Source: Roseimaritima multifibrata (GTDB taxonomy: Bacteria > Planctomycetota > Planctomycetia > Pirellulales > Pirellulaceae). Taken from it: 64,000 nucleotides of DNA. Both the position numbers and the translations under genes were made by a program. The stretch is taken from positions 1,550,001 to 1,614,000 of the forward strand of contig NZ_CP036262.1 in NCBI RefSeq assembly GCF_007741495.1. The letters run 5' to 3'. Of this stretch, positions 50,801 through 56,400 are shown in pieces. Every line of letters starts with the position of its first letter. Within the stretch, counting starts at the first letter, position 1. The notes under the pieces are model-generated. The model was not told the DNA's origin, did not search any database, and was given only the letters and a program-made list of their open reading frames with translations.

Positions 50801-53285
50801 AGACAGGCAGGTGCGGGACACCAAGTACTTGGAATGCACCGCCACTCAGGTCGACTCCGTTGCTGCCGCTACCAACAGCAATCCGGCTGTCCGCCATTTT
50901 TAGAATCACACCCGCATCGACCATCACGGTGACGCCCTTGGGCACGATCAAGTTCTTGCCGTCTTTCAGGGTCGAATTGTTTAGCCCCTTACCGATGACA
51001 TAAGAAAGATTGTCGGCCGCGCCGGCAAAGTTATCGTCGGCCAACCCAACGATCCCATCCGCACCGGCGTTACCGACGATTCGAACAATGTCCCCTTCGC
51101 TGGCTGCTGAGAGTGCGAGATCGATTTCGCGGAACGGCGAGGCGGTCGAACCATCGTTGACTCCGACGGGTGCCGAAGCATCGACGAACAGGGTGTTGGC
51201 AGCGTCGGCGGTCTGGAACCAGAAATCAAACGCGCCGCCGGGAGTCCCGTCACCGTCGCCGTCGATCGGGGTTCCTGCCGCGTCGGTGATGGTGGCACCG
51301 GTGTTCGATTTAAAGCGGACCAGCAGGTCGTACGCTCCTTCGCTGCTTCCGCCTGAACCCGTGCCATCACGCTGTGGATCAAAGTCCCCGTTGCCTCGCG
51401 CCGTGACTCCAACAAAATAGGCTGTGTTTTCATCTTCTGCGGGTAACTGAACAGACAATGCCGCATCGTCACCATAGGCGTCGTCATTGGCTGCGACTTG
51501 CACCAGTGGGCCACTGCCGACCTGTTTGTAGAGGACCAATTCCGAATTTAACAGGCTGCCGCCGAGGCGTCGTTCGGCAAACGTTTCCAGAATCAGTTCG
51601 CCGGAGGAGCCTGCAGGCAGATCCAGCCGATACATGTCGACATCGCGATTGTCGGGCCGATAGAGGTTCAAACCATGGACGATATCGACGTCGCCGGGGA
51701 AGGCCCATTCGGTGCTTGAACCGGAATAAAGCGTCTCGTTCCCTTGAACCGTTCCGCCTGGTTGTTCGTAGGTGTGCCCCAAGCCGTTGGAGTGCCCTAA
51801 TTCGTGAATTGCGGTATGGAAAAAGTCTCCTCCATAGCTGTTGTCCCACGTTTCGGCACTGTCCATGATTGCCAAACCCGCACCAGCGACCCCGAAGGGG
51901 GCGCCGGGACCACTAACCTCCCCGTTGGGGAACATGTCGCCAACGACAACTGTGGTTCCTTGATCGACGGTTTCCACGAATTGGACGCCCAGCAATTGCC
52001 CGTAGATATCGTAGATCTCACGGATGCGTTGCATCTGTTCCGGGTTGATCAACGTCTGCAACGGTTGCCCGCTGGCGTTGGTTCCGTACGAGCGATTCAA
52101 CGCGAAATTGAAGTAACGCGTTTGGATCCCAGCGGTTCCATCTCCTTCGCCACCCAAGTAGTGCGACTGCTCTTCGATATCGCGGTGCCCCGGTTCGCTC
52201 TCGCCTCCGGGATAATCAAATGGCAACCCGATATCAGCAATCGTGCTGGAGAGGGTGACTGCGGTGGAGTTGGTCAGGGTTGCAATCAGCTGGCTGGTCG
52301 CAACGCTATCGGCCGGATCTCCAACAATCGGGATGATTGCCGGTTGAAGAGGGGAGCTTGCTTGGCCCAATGGATCACTGGAGCCGACTTTAAGACGGAA
52401 TGCACCGCTTCCGGCAAGCGCATTGATGTCCCCTGAAAAAGTCAGTTCAACGCGATTGACGCGGACCTGGACTGGAACGGTTCCCGGCCCGGAGGGGTTG
52501 GGGGCAAGCTGCTGTTCGAATTCGACAACATTCACACTGTCGGGAAGGAAGACCGTATCGTCTCCGCTGGAGACCGTGTCTTCGGTGCGGATCAGCTGAT
52601 AGAACTGTCGATCCGAAAGAGTGGATGTTCCCCCTCCGGCAAACAGATCATTGTCATCGAAATAAACATGGATCGTATCGGTTTGATGCTGCAGGTCCCC
52701 GTTCGCATCTCGGATTACGGGTTGCGGTACAACGCCCTGAACACGAGCCCCGAGTTCTAATTCAAAATCAAGCGTGTCGCGATCGGTTCCGGCAATTTGA
52801 GGCTGGAAAATATCGCCATCGACGTTGCGGACCGCCTCCATCCCTGCGACTGGATTGTCGGTTCCGAAAACTTCGATCCGATAGCGACCATCCTCGAGAG
52901 GCTGGGCAAATCGAGCGACGACGACGGTGTCGGTTTCGCCAAGTCCCAGCCACCCTGGCTGGACGATTTGGTCGTCCGCGGTGCCGAGTTGTTGGTCGTC
53001 GCCTGCATAAGAGATCCGAATCCCCTGATCCAAGCTGGCAGGCTGAAGATCACTGCCACCGCCAAATCGGAAAGTCAGCTCCGTCGGGCCTGAATCGAGC
53101 AAATTAGGGCTGCTGCGACTGAAGATGGCGTCGGCATTCGGATTAACGCTAATCAAATCCAAATCCCCGGCCAGCATTTCCCGCTTTTCCAAAGATTGAT
53201 GCAGCAGACGCCTTTGGCGCAGGCTACTTTTCATTCGGTTGCGTTTATCTCGACTGTTGGCGGGGGTCGGGCGACGACGAGCCAT
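32820..53285 (-). CDS. Giant multi-domain secreted protein (6,821 residues)
   Basis: Start ATG 53285 has AAGG upstream. The N-terminus is very basic and carries HQSLEKREMLAGD (about 29-41), the planctomycete N-terminal sorting motif. A possible zinc-protease motif, HELGHSNGLGH, lies near residue 500. A PPC-type beta domain follows (about 540-650), then long right-handed beta-helix regions with solitary-repeat blocks. A GEVED-type module spans about 3860-4160 (LDFGDAPSAYP to GEVEDYQVRV). Many cadherin/tandem-95-like repeats marked by PVNDAP run to about 6600. Two dockerin-like calcium loops (DVNDDGAVSPVDALQIINYL, DVDGNQRVEPLDALRVINYL) end the protein at about 6630-6730. It is probably a surface or matrix protein. 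It is paralogous to the next gene. Confidence 0.9.
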   Translation of the reverse strand: MARRRPTPANSRDKRNRMKSSLRQRRLLHQSLEKREMLAGDLDLISVNPNADAIFSRSSPNLLDSGPTELTFRFGGGSDLQPASLDQGIRISYAGDDQQLGTADDQIVQPGWLGLGETDTVVVARFAQPLEDGRYRIEVFGTDNPVAGMEAVRNVDGDIFQPQIAGTDRDTLDFELELGARVQGVVPQPVIRDANGDLQHQTDTIHVYFDDNDLFAGGGTSTLSDRQFYQLIRTEDTVSSGDDTVFLPDSVNVVEFEQQLAPNPSGPGTVPVQVRVNRVELTFSGDINALAGSGAFRLKVGSSDPLGQASSPLQPAIIPIVGDPADSVATSQLIATLTNSTAVTLSSTIADIGLPFDYPGGESEPGHRDIEEQSHYLGGEGDGTAGIQTRYFNFALNRSYGTNASGQPLQTLINPEQMQRIREIYDIYGQLLGVQFVETVDQGTTVVVGDMFPNGEVSGPGAPFGVAGAGLAIMDSAETWDNSYGGDFFHTAIHELGHSNGLGHTYEQPGGTVQGNETLYSGSSTEWAFPGDVDIVHGLNLYRPDNRDVDMYRLDLPAGSSGELILETFAERRLGGSLLNSELVLYKQVGSGPLVQVAANDDAYGDDAALSVQLPAEDENTAYFVGVTARGNGDFDPQRDGTGSGGSSEGAYDLLVRFKSNTGATITDAAGTPIDGDGDGTPGGAFDFWFQTADAANTLFVDASAPVGVNDGSTASPFREIDLALSAASEGDIVRIVGNAGADGIVGLADDNFAGAADNLSYVIGKGLNNSTLKDGKNLIVPKGVTVMVDAGVILKMADSRIAVGSGSNGVDLSGGAFQVLGVPHLPVFMTSYNDSTKGLENNPLNVSPGQGDWGGIDIRNGVDRGEGRTDLEREGIFVNYIAGADLRYGGGLVEVNGTNQAIAPIRMDSARPTILNNLFHQNSGAALSADPSSFEETNFTSSRYQSDEAFVPDYDRVGPQIYANTILDNSINGLLIRIDTAAGGEREQLNVAGRFDDTEVTHILGDNLIITGNPSGSVQHTQPAPPTTVAFGNVAAPSGSAGLAAGTYQYKISYIDAYGVESLPTDATDDFVLNTAGEAIRLTGLPTAGNEVVPAGGQTPAAEAPYVSRRLYRSVDGSGVFELVAELNRSSTTYVDGRATPDNVTPFNPVGESYRARPDARLVVDPGIVIKGSDVRIETGFGADLIAEGTEGRPVIFTSRSDDRYGAGGTFDTDLNGFTEGAAGDWAGIYSRPFSRISLDHAVVAYAGGTSSVNGTSVSFSAIELQQSFARIANTTFEANSGLAQGGSRVGLGPHDSSVIFAVGAQPAILNNRFIDMSAGTAAISINVNSLNSTALDDFGRQTGEVDLIDHPPGNVGPLVFGNQIDAGGLAGMRVRAEMLTTESVWDDTDIVHIVQGDITAPDLHTYGGLRLQSHPEESLVVKFGAGAELIAGGRPLDIEDRVGGIVQVIGSPGFPVILTSLGDDSVGAGLDTQGQPTLDTNGNGSSVGSPGDWGGILFTEFTHDRNVEVITEKEGAIGAAGDLNGTSANSQTLGLLATGEKSADENLRLGYTIHGTIASPGDVDVYSFLGTAGTPVWIDVDRTVNRLDSVIELIDGSGTVIATSDNSHDEQLLGALPFVQAGENALPMQKSPSAVLNGNGTYRDFYTTNPDDAGMRLILPGVEGSQQQYFVRITGAAQSSGIYQMQLRLQETDEFAGSTVRYADIRYADIGIKTEGLPSHSFLTGEGSVTNGAIDLGNIGNSDRAAISVAGDLTEGRTFNQFSFKVERDSIQKQADPVNPDNIDAGEEIFTSLSIDVDFADGAGRPDTSILLYYRGIDPNAPAQLVMIGTDSNIAGDRGGPGEGADLDDQTRGSVGQRDPFLGTVELRGGFYELLVVSNTLIPTEMDQYFEPSTSYPNFRLEPISSVVRIAEDRFSDATVRQSTASGPISVAFDVVKEAGTGQTNTTPYALGDVPLFIVGNSNNNTSRLYANNAQIGVTEAIIGNDFSRVGPIALHPAGYVYGYTGEISTGETDANTSTFYRLDDAGNGSLQTFGSSGISTFETYLNTATPPVRVVGTPVGTGTTRNGDGMLFSGLAYRVTGGNNDTLRLYGVASRGNGTVTFPQPTGYNAASSDAPLGEQDAPARNYIYRLDPTTGAAISASSSGDRTGNRRASGAGTDAVELGRVAPDLPGMPSPIVGSATFKADYEAYLDVFGDIVGLTAVGNDLYAVTDTGALTIIRSSQLGDTSGNRNGDRPIGEFVGFVSDDIGNPIEFTALTTGPRNVADGYDGNGERSSFPYAETLFGTDSSGNLFTFDTSGVLENKVGFGETNVATGVSSIKGIAFSNLDVNLWHQTNNQQASAAGHGTLATEDGARRAADGQYSLYFGYDSDINESSEWDGQYNPTARTANAYNFAGGAHGSVQSHSIDLSDYSGQDEPTLYFNYLLETEDKEAIPFEADHALDALRVYVSSVDNPDWVLVATNNGEKDDDYSEFNDSLDEFDFRYNGFVDETVEFTQELFDANQWRQARISLAPWAGDSDVRIRYEFDSAGEVSPYSMEMRANSPDRMLDENNLSFVLSPSTAVLKYFEFDFGLVLDTPSGSAIANGATIELTPRDNVTLLPTGPAITYTFHDLDSGTPAPVNAISYRISDSAGAVADAIRLAIQADFGISNSAQSDARLGVESVNPGEHVSIVTSALPAAMVVEEFGVNNFLATSIPVSVGMNSVEIRDALRQGLAAGLNPADPTALDTYQVFGDTVRTFGLSVSDAGPLTVFGGEYANVNLPGAHSGVYQGIDSQGFGSSQTDSLRVAGRRGENNNFNGIFIDDVIIGFAERGEVAFNGLVSEQPNTTGNPYFDPKIISGGLQPGEVEEGKFQVEIRSSAEYAVVSEFPFNFYFRDFDTNDWIGQATALSFETIDGPSLSDGDRFQLSDGWRTLTFEFDANDAVGSSTGVLPGNIRVGFSPNDSAAQIAVAVRDAINSNSVQQSFGVSASSPGGETAGAVLADWIILQGDASSDLNGGSNYTLTKADGTIVPVTSVNYGGVDTIGTDSGDSNRFRDQGQVLLQGNRISFSESFGIFADAGSRSTALAPLAGSEAPHPGSPQAFTTTNPDNLAPGVVIVNNVLFSNEDGGIRISGDSGTDTVQPFARLVNNTIYGTRNGDSGIRIDERAAPTLLNNAVTNSRYGIEVVGTTGPIEQFATLYWNNTTNTTGIGQGAVPISVPSSEAVFFDPSTGNFYPGEGSRLIDSSNGSTDERSSIRALKTALGISFSPILAPAVDITGQRRIDDATVNNTSGTGENLFVDRGAQDRSDFDGPIATLQQPLDNDAEGRDQDSSETFVRLIEGTLNQFIIQLDESSGTGPDPATVISESLIVTEDGRRLVAGVDYTFGYSTTSRKIVLTSSAGIWQPNSVYEITLNNRDRLVLQTQDGASIADGDQITITDSNGASVLFEFDSGYVLQLDSSLVMDVTTDIASFTDGSTFSITAPDGTVGTFEFNRFGNVSGSNVEVDLQSAVSAEDIRDAIFDAINEPTVSASLNLVPVKVGESQIQLGTVEGHVVTENQTGIELSGTARGVSDGDRFAYTTDIGTITFEFKETGYDVADLDAETDQVIEFSRSDSASEIGQAIVDAVRAQDLSLATARVIEGERVYLGGRPIDQLDLLQGSSLSITGTPGLTSGLTLTVPAAADGAIADGHRFSVTVNGNTTFFQVSTDPLRNSSDRLVFVTSSASATAIATKIAEAIDSEYSELNSTATDNVILLGEPNAEITPLTSVSVDVLASGLVKSGINGGAISIAYIPTVGYTPDAIAGQVMGAIARSGLISTSFAPGGGTVWLTDTTAVDYFTNETIGAIKDFAGNDLKPNRANGETQFTILMPGAKLDFGDAPSAYPTLTGNNGARHTLSNDRLPRLGSEVDADLDGLPINQDDQIDTVSVLAASPASFTTSAVNTSHLDVTVTSTPVEGDTLQIEVAGSILLTFELVRAGNSAAFGNIPVLTIPGESANSLADRMSAIVETELQKAADTAGITLHTDVRRDTTELGRFTVVSVDDEDGIRISDNFQTPNSPSTVDGIFVDRDGNFLGFLNPLDPQGTDISLSVQGTGLLDAWVDFNGDGDWDDPGEQILQNVAVLDGDNRVHVQVPAAAAEGLRWARFRLSTTGNQAPEGVAIGGEVEDYQVRVERITPPTAVDDQFSLDEDGSITVAADGVLANDILTSDLVFVVAELIEEAEFGTVSLNDDGSFIYDAAEGFYGTDTFTYRISGEQPIGAAGSPHVIVRSGQIATVTITVNPVNDVPVVADTNHSVLEDAPAGLTITAAQLFAGDPLDPADDAVPGAFSVSVVSPYNEEDQQLIITGINNDAAILDADAAPPTLLADGEHTFTSLQGQTITARFSGGALVDLTYFPSGDYNTDNPQGGLAELFDSFTFTVYDDGAVRDIDGLFRDPALRPEYAIATATISVTPVNDQPFIPTSGADAVEQEITVLEDSPIYDLPWTVVKPGPDSAVDEAGQTVAYALTSVSGDATATFTQLPTIDSNGRLHFELAPNRNGTMVFDVVPEDNGNTDAAIGDDAVGDPVRLTISITAVNDAPEFSVAFPTFSVLEQDDDSIAVNHQWATDVRPGPLTAVDEQSPAQSVQFTLVPDATNPVGLFAVAPTIAPDGTLNFTPAENAVGTALFVVTAADGANSDPAIPANPPTPGDEDTSTPVTLTIHVRPVNDKPLIDTEVAGTSDPTPETDDNWSVSSTGEITYTLREDNVDAGAAPGQYAINAIGMGGRIGLLDVFNAGPYLNAALDTNEEITDPAGDLGGGQGLQVLAVDTTLPAVPSPTLFPVMTTLGGRIDAEFDPVTGFITRLLYTPPTDQNSITDANPDSFTYTVGDNGQTWDLPPVPGAIGGLLPDPQIQTNTVYLVLNPINDAPIFTVPGSTTDVNGDIQSTVELLERDDESQPYSIVWADPVQVGPTTATDETADQTLQFELVEQSVSPSALFETAPVINPDGTLVFTPRMDAVGSAVYVVTAVDTGDTDATNPANRNVSVPVTLTIQVRPVNDNPVIDSSVAGTSDLTPEVDDNWSVSNTGEITFTLREDNVDSTATPASYVLDAVGSARIGLLDVFNAGPYFNGTDLNEEDGTLGGNQQLEILSFDGTTTLGGTVSAIMSGGVIVQLLYTPPTDLNSVTDPTADSFTYTVTDDGRTWELAPGADDLTADPLTATNTVHFILNPINDAPIFTVPGSTTDVNGDIQSTVELLERDDESQPYSIVWADPVLVGPTTATDEIADQTLQFELVEQSVSPSALFETAPVINPDGTLVFTPRMDAVGSAVYVVTAIDSGDTDATNPANRNVSVPVTLTIQVRPVNDNPVIDSSVAPSNGANFDLDDQWEVTDTGEIIFTLREDNASPITALPGQYVIDANGSFARIGLLDVFNAGPYFNGTDLNEEDTNTLGGSQTLEIVDFDGTTTLGGTVSAIMVGGEITQLLYTPPTNLNSVTNPTADSFTYTVSDNGETWELAPGADGLVGDPLEATNTVHFILNPINDAPQFTANPSVADVNGNIQSTIEVLERDDNSPYLIQWASGYQTGPSSALDELAAQGRSFNVVQMASSPNDLLVGDVEVSDTGILQFTPGVDQVGEAVFVITLVDEGNSVPPNAADRDTSIPVTLTIQIRPVNDAPRIDASLTNSNINLGPDEQSSVDGLGQITYVLPEDNSQAVPNAATPYVLNAEGTTGGLIGLLDVFNAGPDNEEDATTLGGNQKLRISSFDLQTRLGGQIDAETDVNGNIIRLLYTPPENTNSDFSTPDSFTYRVLDDGQTWQLGSGLSDDNQGEENTVFFVLNPVNDAPVFDAAFDSYTVIEDRVTVEVADYARSILAGPFSALDEIDVVNGQDIEFVVTAVDQAKATLLFGSTPPQVTDDGTLIFTPAADQYGTTVFEVTLRDFGPTDPSRGDEWVSEPVLLTITIQPQNDAPQFANSLPVQFELNEDGSIDIPYEALPGEPQGLLDKFTVGPTNEGSSEAGPGGGQTLRLAEPIPASTPAGGTLTQITDSQTGRKFLRYRPQAFFNGTDSFVYSVADNGFSVSETGITTSDSKRNFFTVDLIVNAVNNSPEFSGAGDVSVVEDAGETDPNVPADQIGLSVIPSWATNIQPGPAGADDEIENESVTFVITPVDSQVAEAIFAKDDQGNLLVSADPDGTLRFQTLPNISGTALFTVYAQDDSQVPGNNRSESKQFRITVQAVNDPPTFIPGDSEITVSEDSGPYAESWATDISAGPEAEDVTPPNVRFEASIAAADMALFQSQPEIEDDGTLRFTPAANANGIVPVTIRAIDSESGTSEAVTLEIVITATPDAPVAGDDTFNVNEDDVQTLLASAIKANDNDADIASPDESLVISLKSGTTLSGATITLDANNNVVYDPSGSLLLQALAPGETTTDSFVYTLTDDNGTGLVSNEATVSLVVSGINDAPILRPDNPDVQSTGTTVIRPLDNDIDIDGSIDPTSLQITLQPAFGSIEAQPDGSLIYTPFAGFRGTDTIRYTVADNLGLRSGTGLITIASNTSPIAVNDRSGTFRGEAIDVDVTANDYDPDFVEGVDTDPNKFIDPESVVIVTAPRSGQAVVLGNGIVRYVPNAGFSGTDTFTYQVSDNLGRSSNVATVQLQVVSSRLQNPIDNVDVNDDGAVSPVDALQIINYLNRQRPTQLNTAGAWASDKAYNRGDVVLYQQQTWVANQDSPAGTEPTVGQQWFTASQPFYDVDGNQRVEPLDALRVINYLNQQSRTGRSGEAVPDIDRSDRAPTEVVYDVIYTTVPSPSKVVGAPALEFDNESGSDDDLLDLLARDSSEATVNSDEDVLDQLWRTFE
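36740..38600 (-). repeat. Near-identical ~920-bp tandem repeats within the giant gene
   Basis: Two consecutive units of about 307 codons are almost identical. Each begins NPINDAPIFTVPGSTTDVNG and passes through VELLERDDESQPYSIVWADP and PVINPDGTLVFTPRMDAV. Flanking units before and after are of the same type but clearly diverged. Unit starts fall near 38,580, 37,660 and 36,740. Confidence 0.8.
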
Positions 53286-53420
53286 GCTGGCAAACCTTAC
53301 TGAGGGAACAATGTGTGCAATAAACGCGATGAAAAACGCAAACCGCGGTCTTTAGCATAAACCGATCAGTGGACCGGTTTTAGGAATAAAACGCAACGGT
53401 TTGGTAAATGTTTCCAGAGA
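53286..53420 (-). promoter_or_regulatory. Short gap between the two giant genes
   Basis: 135 bases separating the stop of the upstream giant gene from the start of the downstream one. There is no clear terminator hairpin. A TATGCT box lies about 70 bases before the start, but its -35 partner is weak. The pair may be one transcription unit. Confidence 0.35.
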
Positions 53421-56400
53421 TCAGAGATTCTCTACACTAATTTCACTAAACCACTCCGACAATGCTTTGTCGGTAGCCGATTCGCGAGAATTCCCCGAAT
53501 CGTCAGAATCCATCCCTGAGAGCAATGTGTCGACCGCTTGGTCGACCCGGTTGTCAATCGCCTGGTAACCCGACTGCCAGCCAGCTTGCCGGACGTCCGC
53601 TTCCCCCGCTTCAGAGGCTCCAGCGGTGTCCGTATCGGACGTCTCACTGCTGCGGATGGTATTGGTCTGCGGCAAGTTGGTGGTGTCGACGGCCGCGTAG
53701 GCGGTCGTTGTCATCCATCCTGCGGCCGATTCACCCTGAGCAACCGATTCACCTTGGGCCAGCGATTCGCCTTGTGGGGCACGCGATTGCCTGTTCAATG
53801 CGGTGATTACGACCAGGGCGTCCTGTGGTTCCACGCGGCCGTCACCATTGACGTCGACGAAGTCAGGAGGTCCGGTTTGGATCGAACCGACCGGAATCGA
53901 ATTGGTGTTCCGGCGATTCAGAAGGTTGATCACCTTCAAAGCATCGATCGGCGTAATGAAACCGTCCGCGTTGACGTCCGCTCTCATGCCAGACAGTGGG
54001 TTCTGGTATGCCGACTGAGTCAGGTTCAGGGTGACCGTCACAGGGGCACTGGTTCCGGTGCTGTCTTGTAGCACGTAGGTGAACGAGTCCGTGCCGCCTG
54101 GAGCTCCATCTTCATTTACGTAGACAAACGTTCCGTCCGCCGTGTTCAGCGTCAGCGTGCCTTCGGTCGTATCCGACTGCAGCACCAACGTGAAGTCATT
54201 CCCGTCGGGATCAAAGTCATTCGCCAACACACCCTGCTGAGGATCAAGGACGCTTAGCGTGCCACCTACAGAAACCGCATAGGTATCGTTGACGCCGGTA
54301 GGAGCATCGGGGACGGCACCGATCGTCAGCGTAAAGGAATCGGTCACTTCGAACGTGCCGTCGGAAGCTCCGATCGTGATCGGGATCGATCCGCTGGCGT
54401 CCGGACGAAGCATGATCTGCATCTGATCTCCGTTAAAGGTGATCCCGGAAACCAGTGGCGAATTCGCGAAACTGGCAGGCGAGATCACACGGTAGTTCAG
54501 TTGCGTGCGATCGGGGTCTGCGAAGATCGTGCTCAGGTCCGCCACGACGGTCTGGTCTTCTAGCCCCGAAAGGGGATCCAGAGTGGTCAGAACCTGTGGT
54601 GGATCGGGCGTGTCCGCAACCGCAACCGGGATGATCACCGTGGAGGTAACGTTTGGATCATTCGCGTCGGTCGCGGTGACTGTCAGTTCTGCGTTGCCAA
54701 AACCGTAGCTTGGCAGCGTCAGCAACAACTGAGACAGATCGTTGCCGGACTGCTGGACCTGAACCACGTCACTGTTATTGGTCGTGACGGTATAGATCAG
54801 CGGGTCCCCTTCTGGATCGAGGAACCAAGTGCCTAGGTCATAAGTGAACTGCTGCTCGGTCGCCTTGCTTTCGGTGAAGTTCAGTTCGTCATTTCCAGCG
54901 ACACCATTGATGCCGACGAATTGAGCTGGATCGTTTTCACCGTTCACATCGATAACCACGATTCCGGTCGAGGTCGCCCCATCGGAGTCCGTGATACGGT
55001 ACTCGAATTGGTCGACACCGGAGAAGTTATCGGCAGGTTGATAAAGCAGGTATGCGTCTTCGGTGCCGGAAGCGGGCACGTAGGTGACCGTGCCACCGCG
55101 GAGGGTGGTTTTAGGTGTCGCGAAGTCGCTGGTTATCAGGTTAATCGTTTGGTCTTCGTCCGCTGGACCACCGCTGTCGTTGCTAAGGATAGAGCCCGCC
55201 CCGGTCAGGGGCAGACGTGATCCGGTCGGTTGATCTTCAGCGACATCAAATCGATCGTTACCAGCGATTGGCGGATCGTTTACCGGAGCTAGGTTAATGA
55301 CAACCGTACCTGGGACCGCTGAGGTTTGCGAAGCCTCGCCGGCACCGGTTGGGACGTCCGCAACGGTGTAGATAAAGCGGTCTGGGTTGGTGCCAAGAGC
55401 CGTGCTGTTGAAGTCAGCAGGAGGCGTGTACTGGACCGATCCATCTGCCAGGATTTGCAGGCTGCCACCTTGTTCGGTTGCGAACGGGACAAAGGTTCCC
55501 GCGACATTCCAGCCGACGGTCTTGATGACCAATTCCTGAGCAAGTTCATTTGCCGGTCCAGGAACAAACAGGCCATCGGTCAGAGCTTCGATCGTGAACT
55601 GTTCGACCTGATCTTCGTTCAGGTCGGCGTCGACAATCACCGCTCCAGGAGCCGTTGGGACAGGGGCATCGTTGACCGAGGCGACGTTCAACGTCACCGT
55701 GATGGCGGTCGGGCTGACCAGTTGGTCGGCTTCTTGTCCAGAAGGTCGGACATCGGTAACACGAACGGTAAATTGCAGTTCGCCGTTGAATTCAGCATCG
55801 GGTAAGAAGCTAAACCTTCCGTCGGCCTCCATCGTTAGGATCCCGCCTTCGCCGGTTTCGTTGACGATGCGTCTTGGTCCGACGTCATCGCTATAAACCG
55901 CCACCGGATCAAAGTCCGGATCGGTAATCCCGACAAGAACGCCATTGTCATTGGTGACACTAGGGGTTCCCGTACCGTCGATGTCGAAGACTTGTAGAAG
56001 GTTGTCTTCCTGGAGGTTGTATTCCAGTTGGCTGTTGGATGCGTTGACCGTTGGCGGTTGTCCGGGAAGAACGCGAACCAAGTAGTCTTCCACCTCTCCA
56101 CTAACCGCTAGTCCGTTGGGGTTTAGGTTCCCCTCGGTGCTGATGCGGAATCGAGCATAAGTTTGCAGCGGAGCGAGTGGTGCGGCGGTCGTCGCAGGCA
56201 TGACGATGTTAAACGTCTTGGTGACCGTTTGCACGACGGGAACGCCGTTGACGATCGTGATTCGCTCGGCAAAGGTTGCCATGTCAGAATCGATGTCGCG
56301 ACCGATGATTTTCTCACCCGGATCGGACCAGTCACCATCGCCATTGAAGTCGATCCAGGCATCGACGATCCCTGCTCCTGTTACGGAAACATCGATCGGT

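Noticed and set aside
33000-53100. Many plus-strand open frames of 60-230 codons inside the giant gene
   Set aside because: They are antisense shadows of a continuous 6,821-codon frame with coherent domains.
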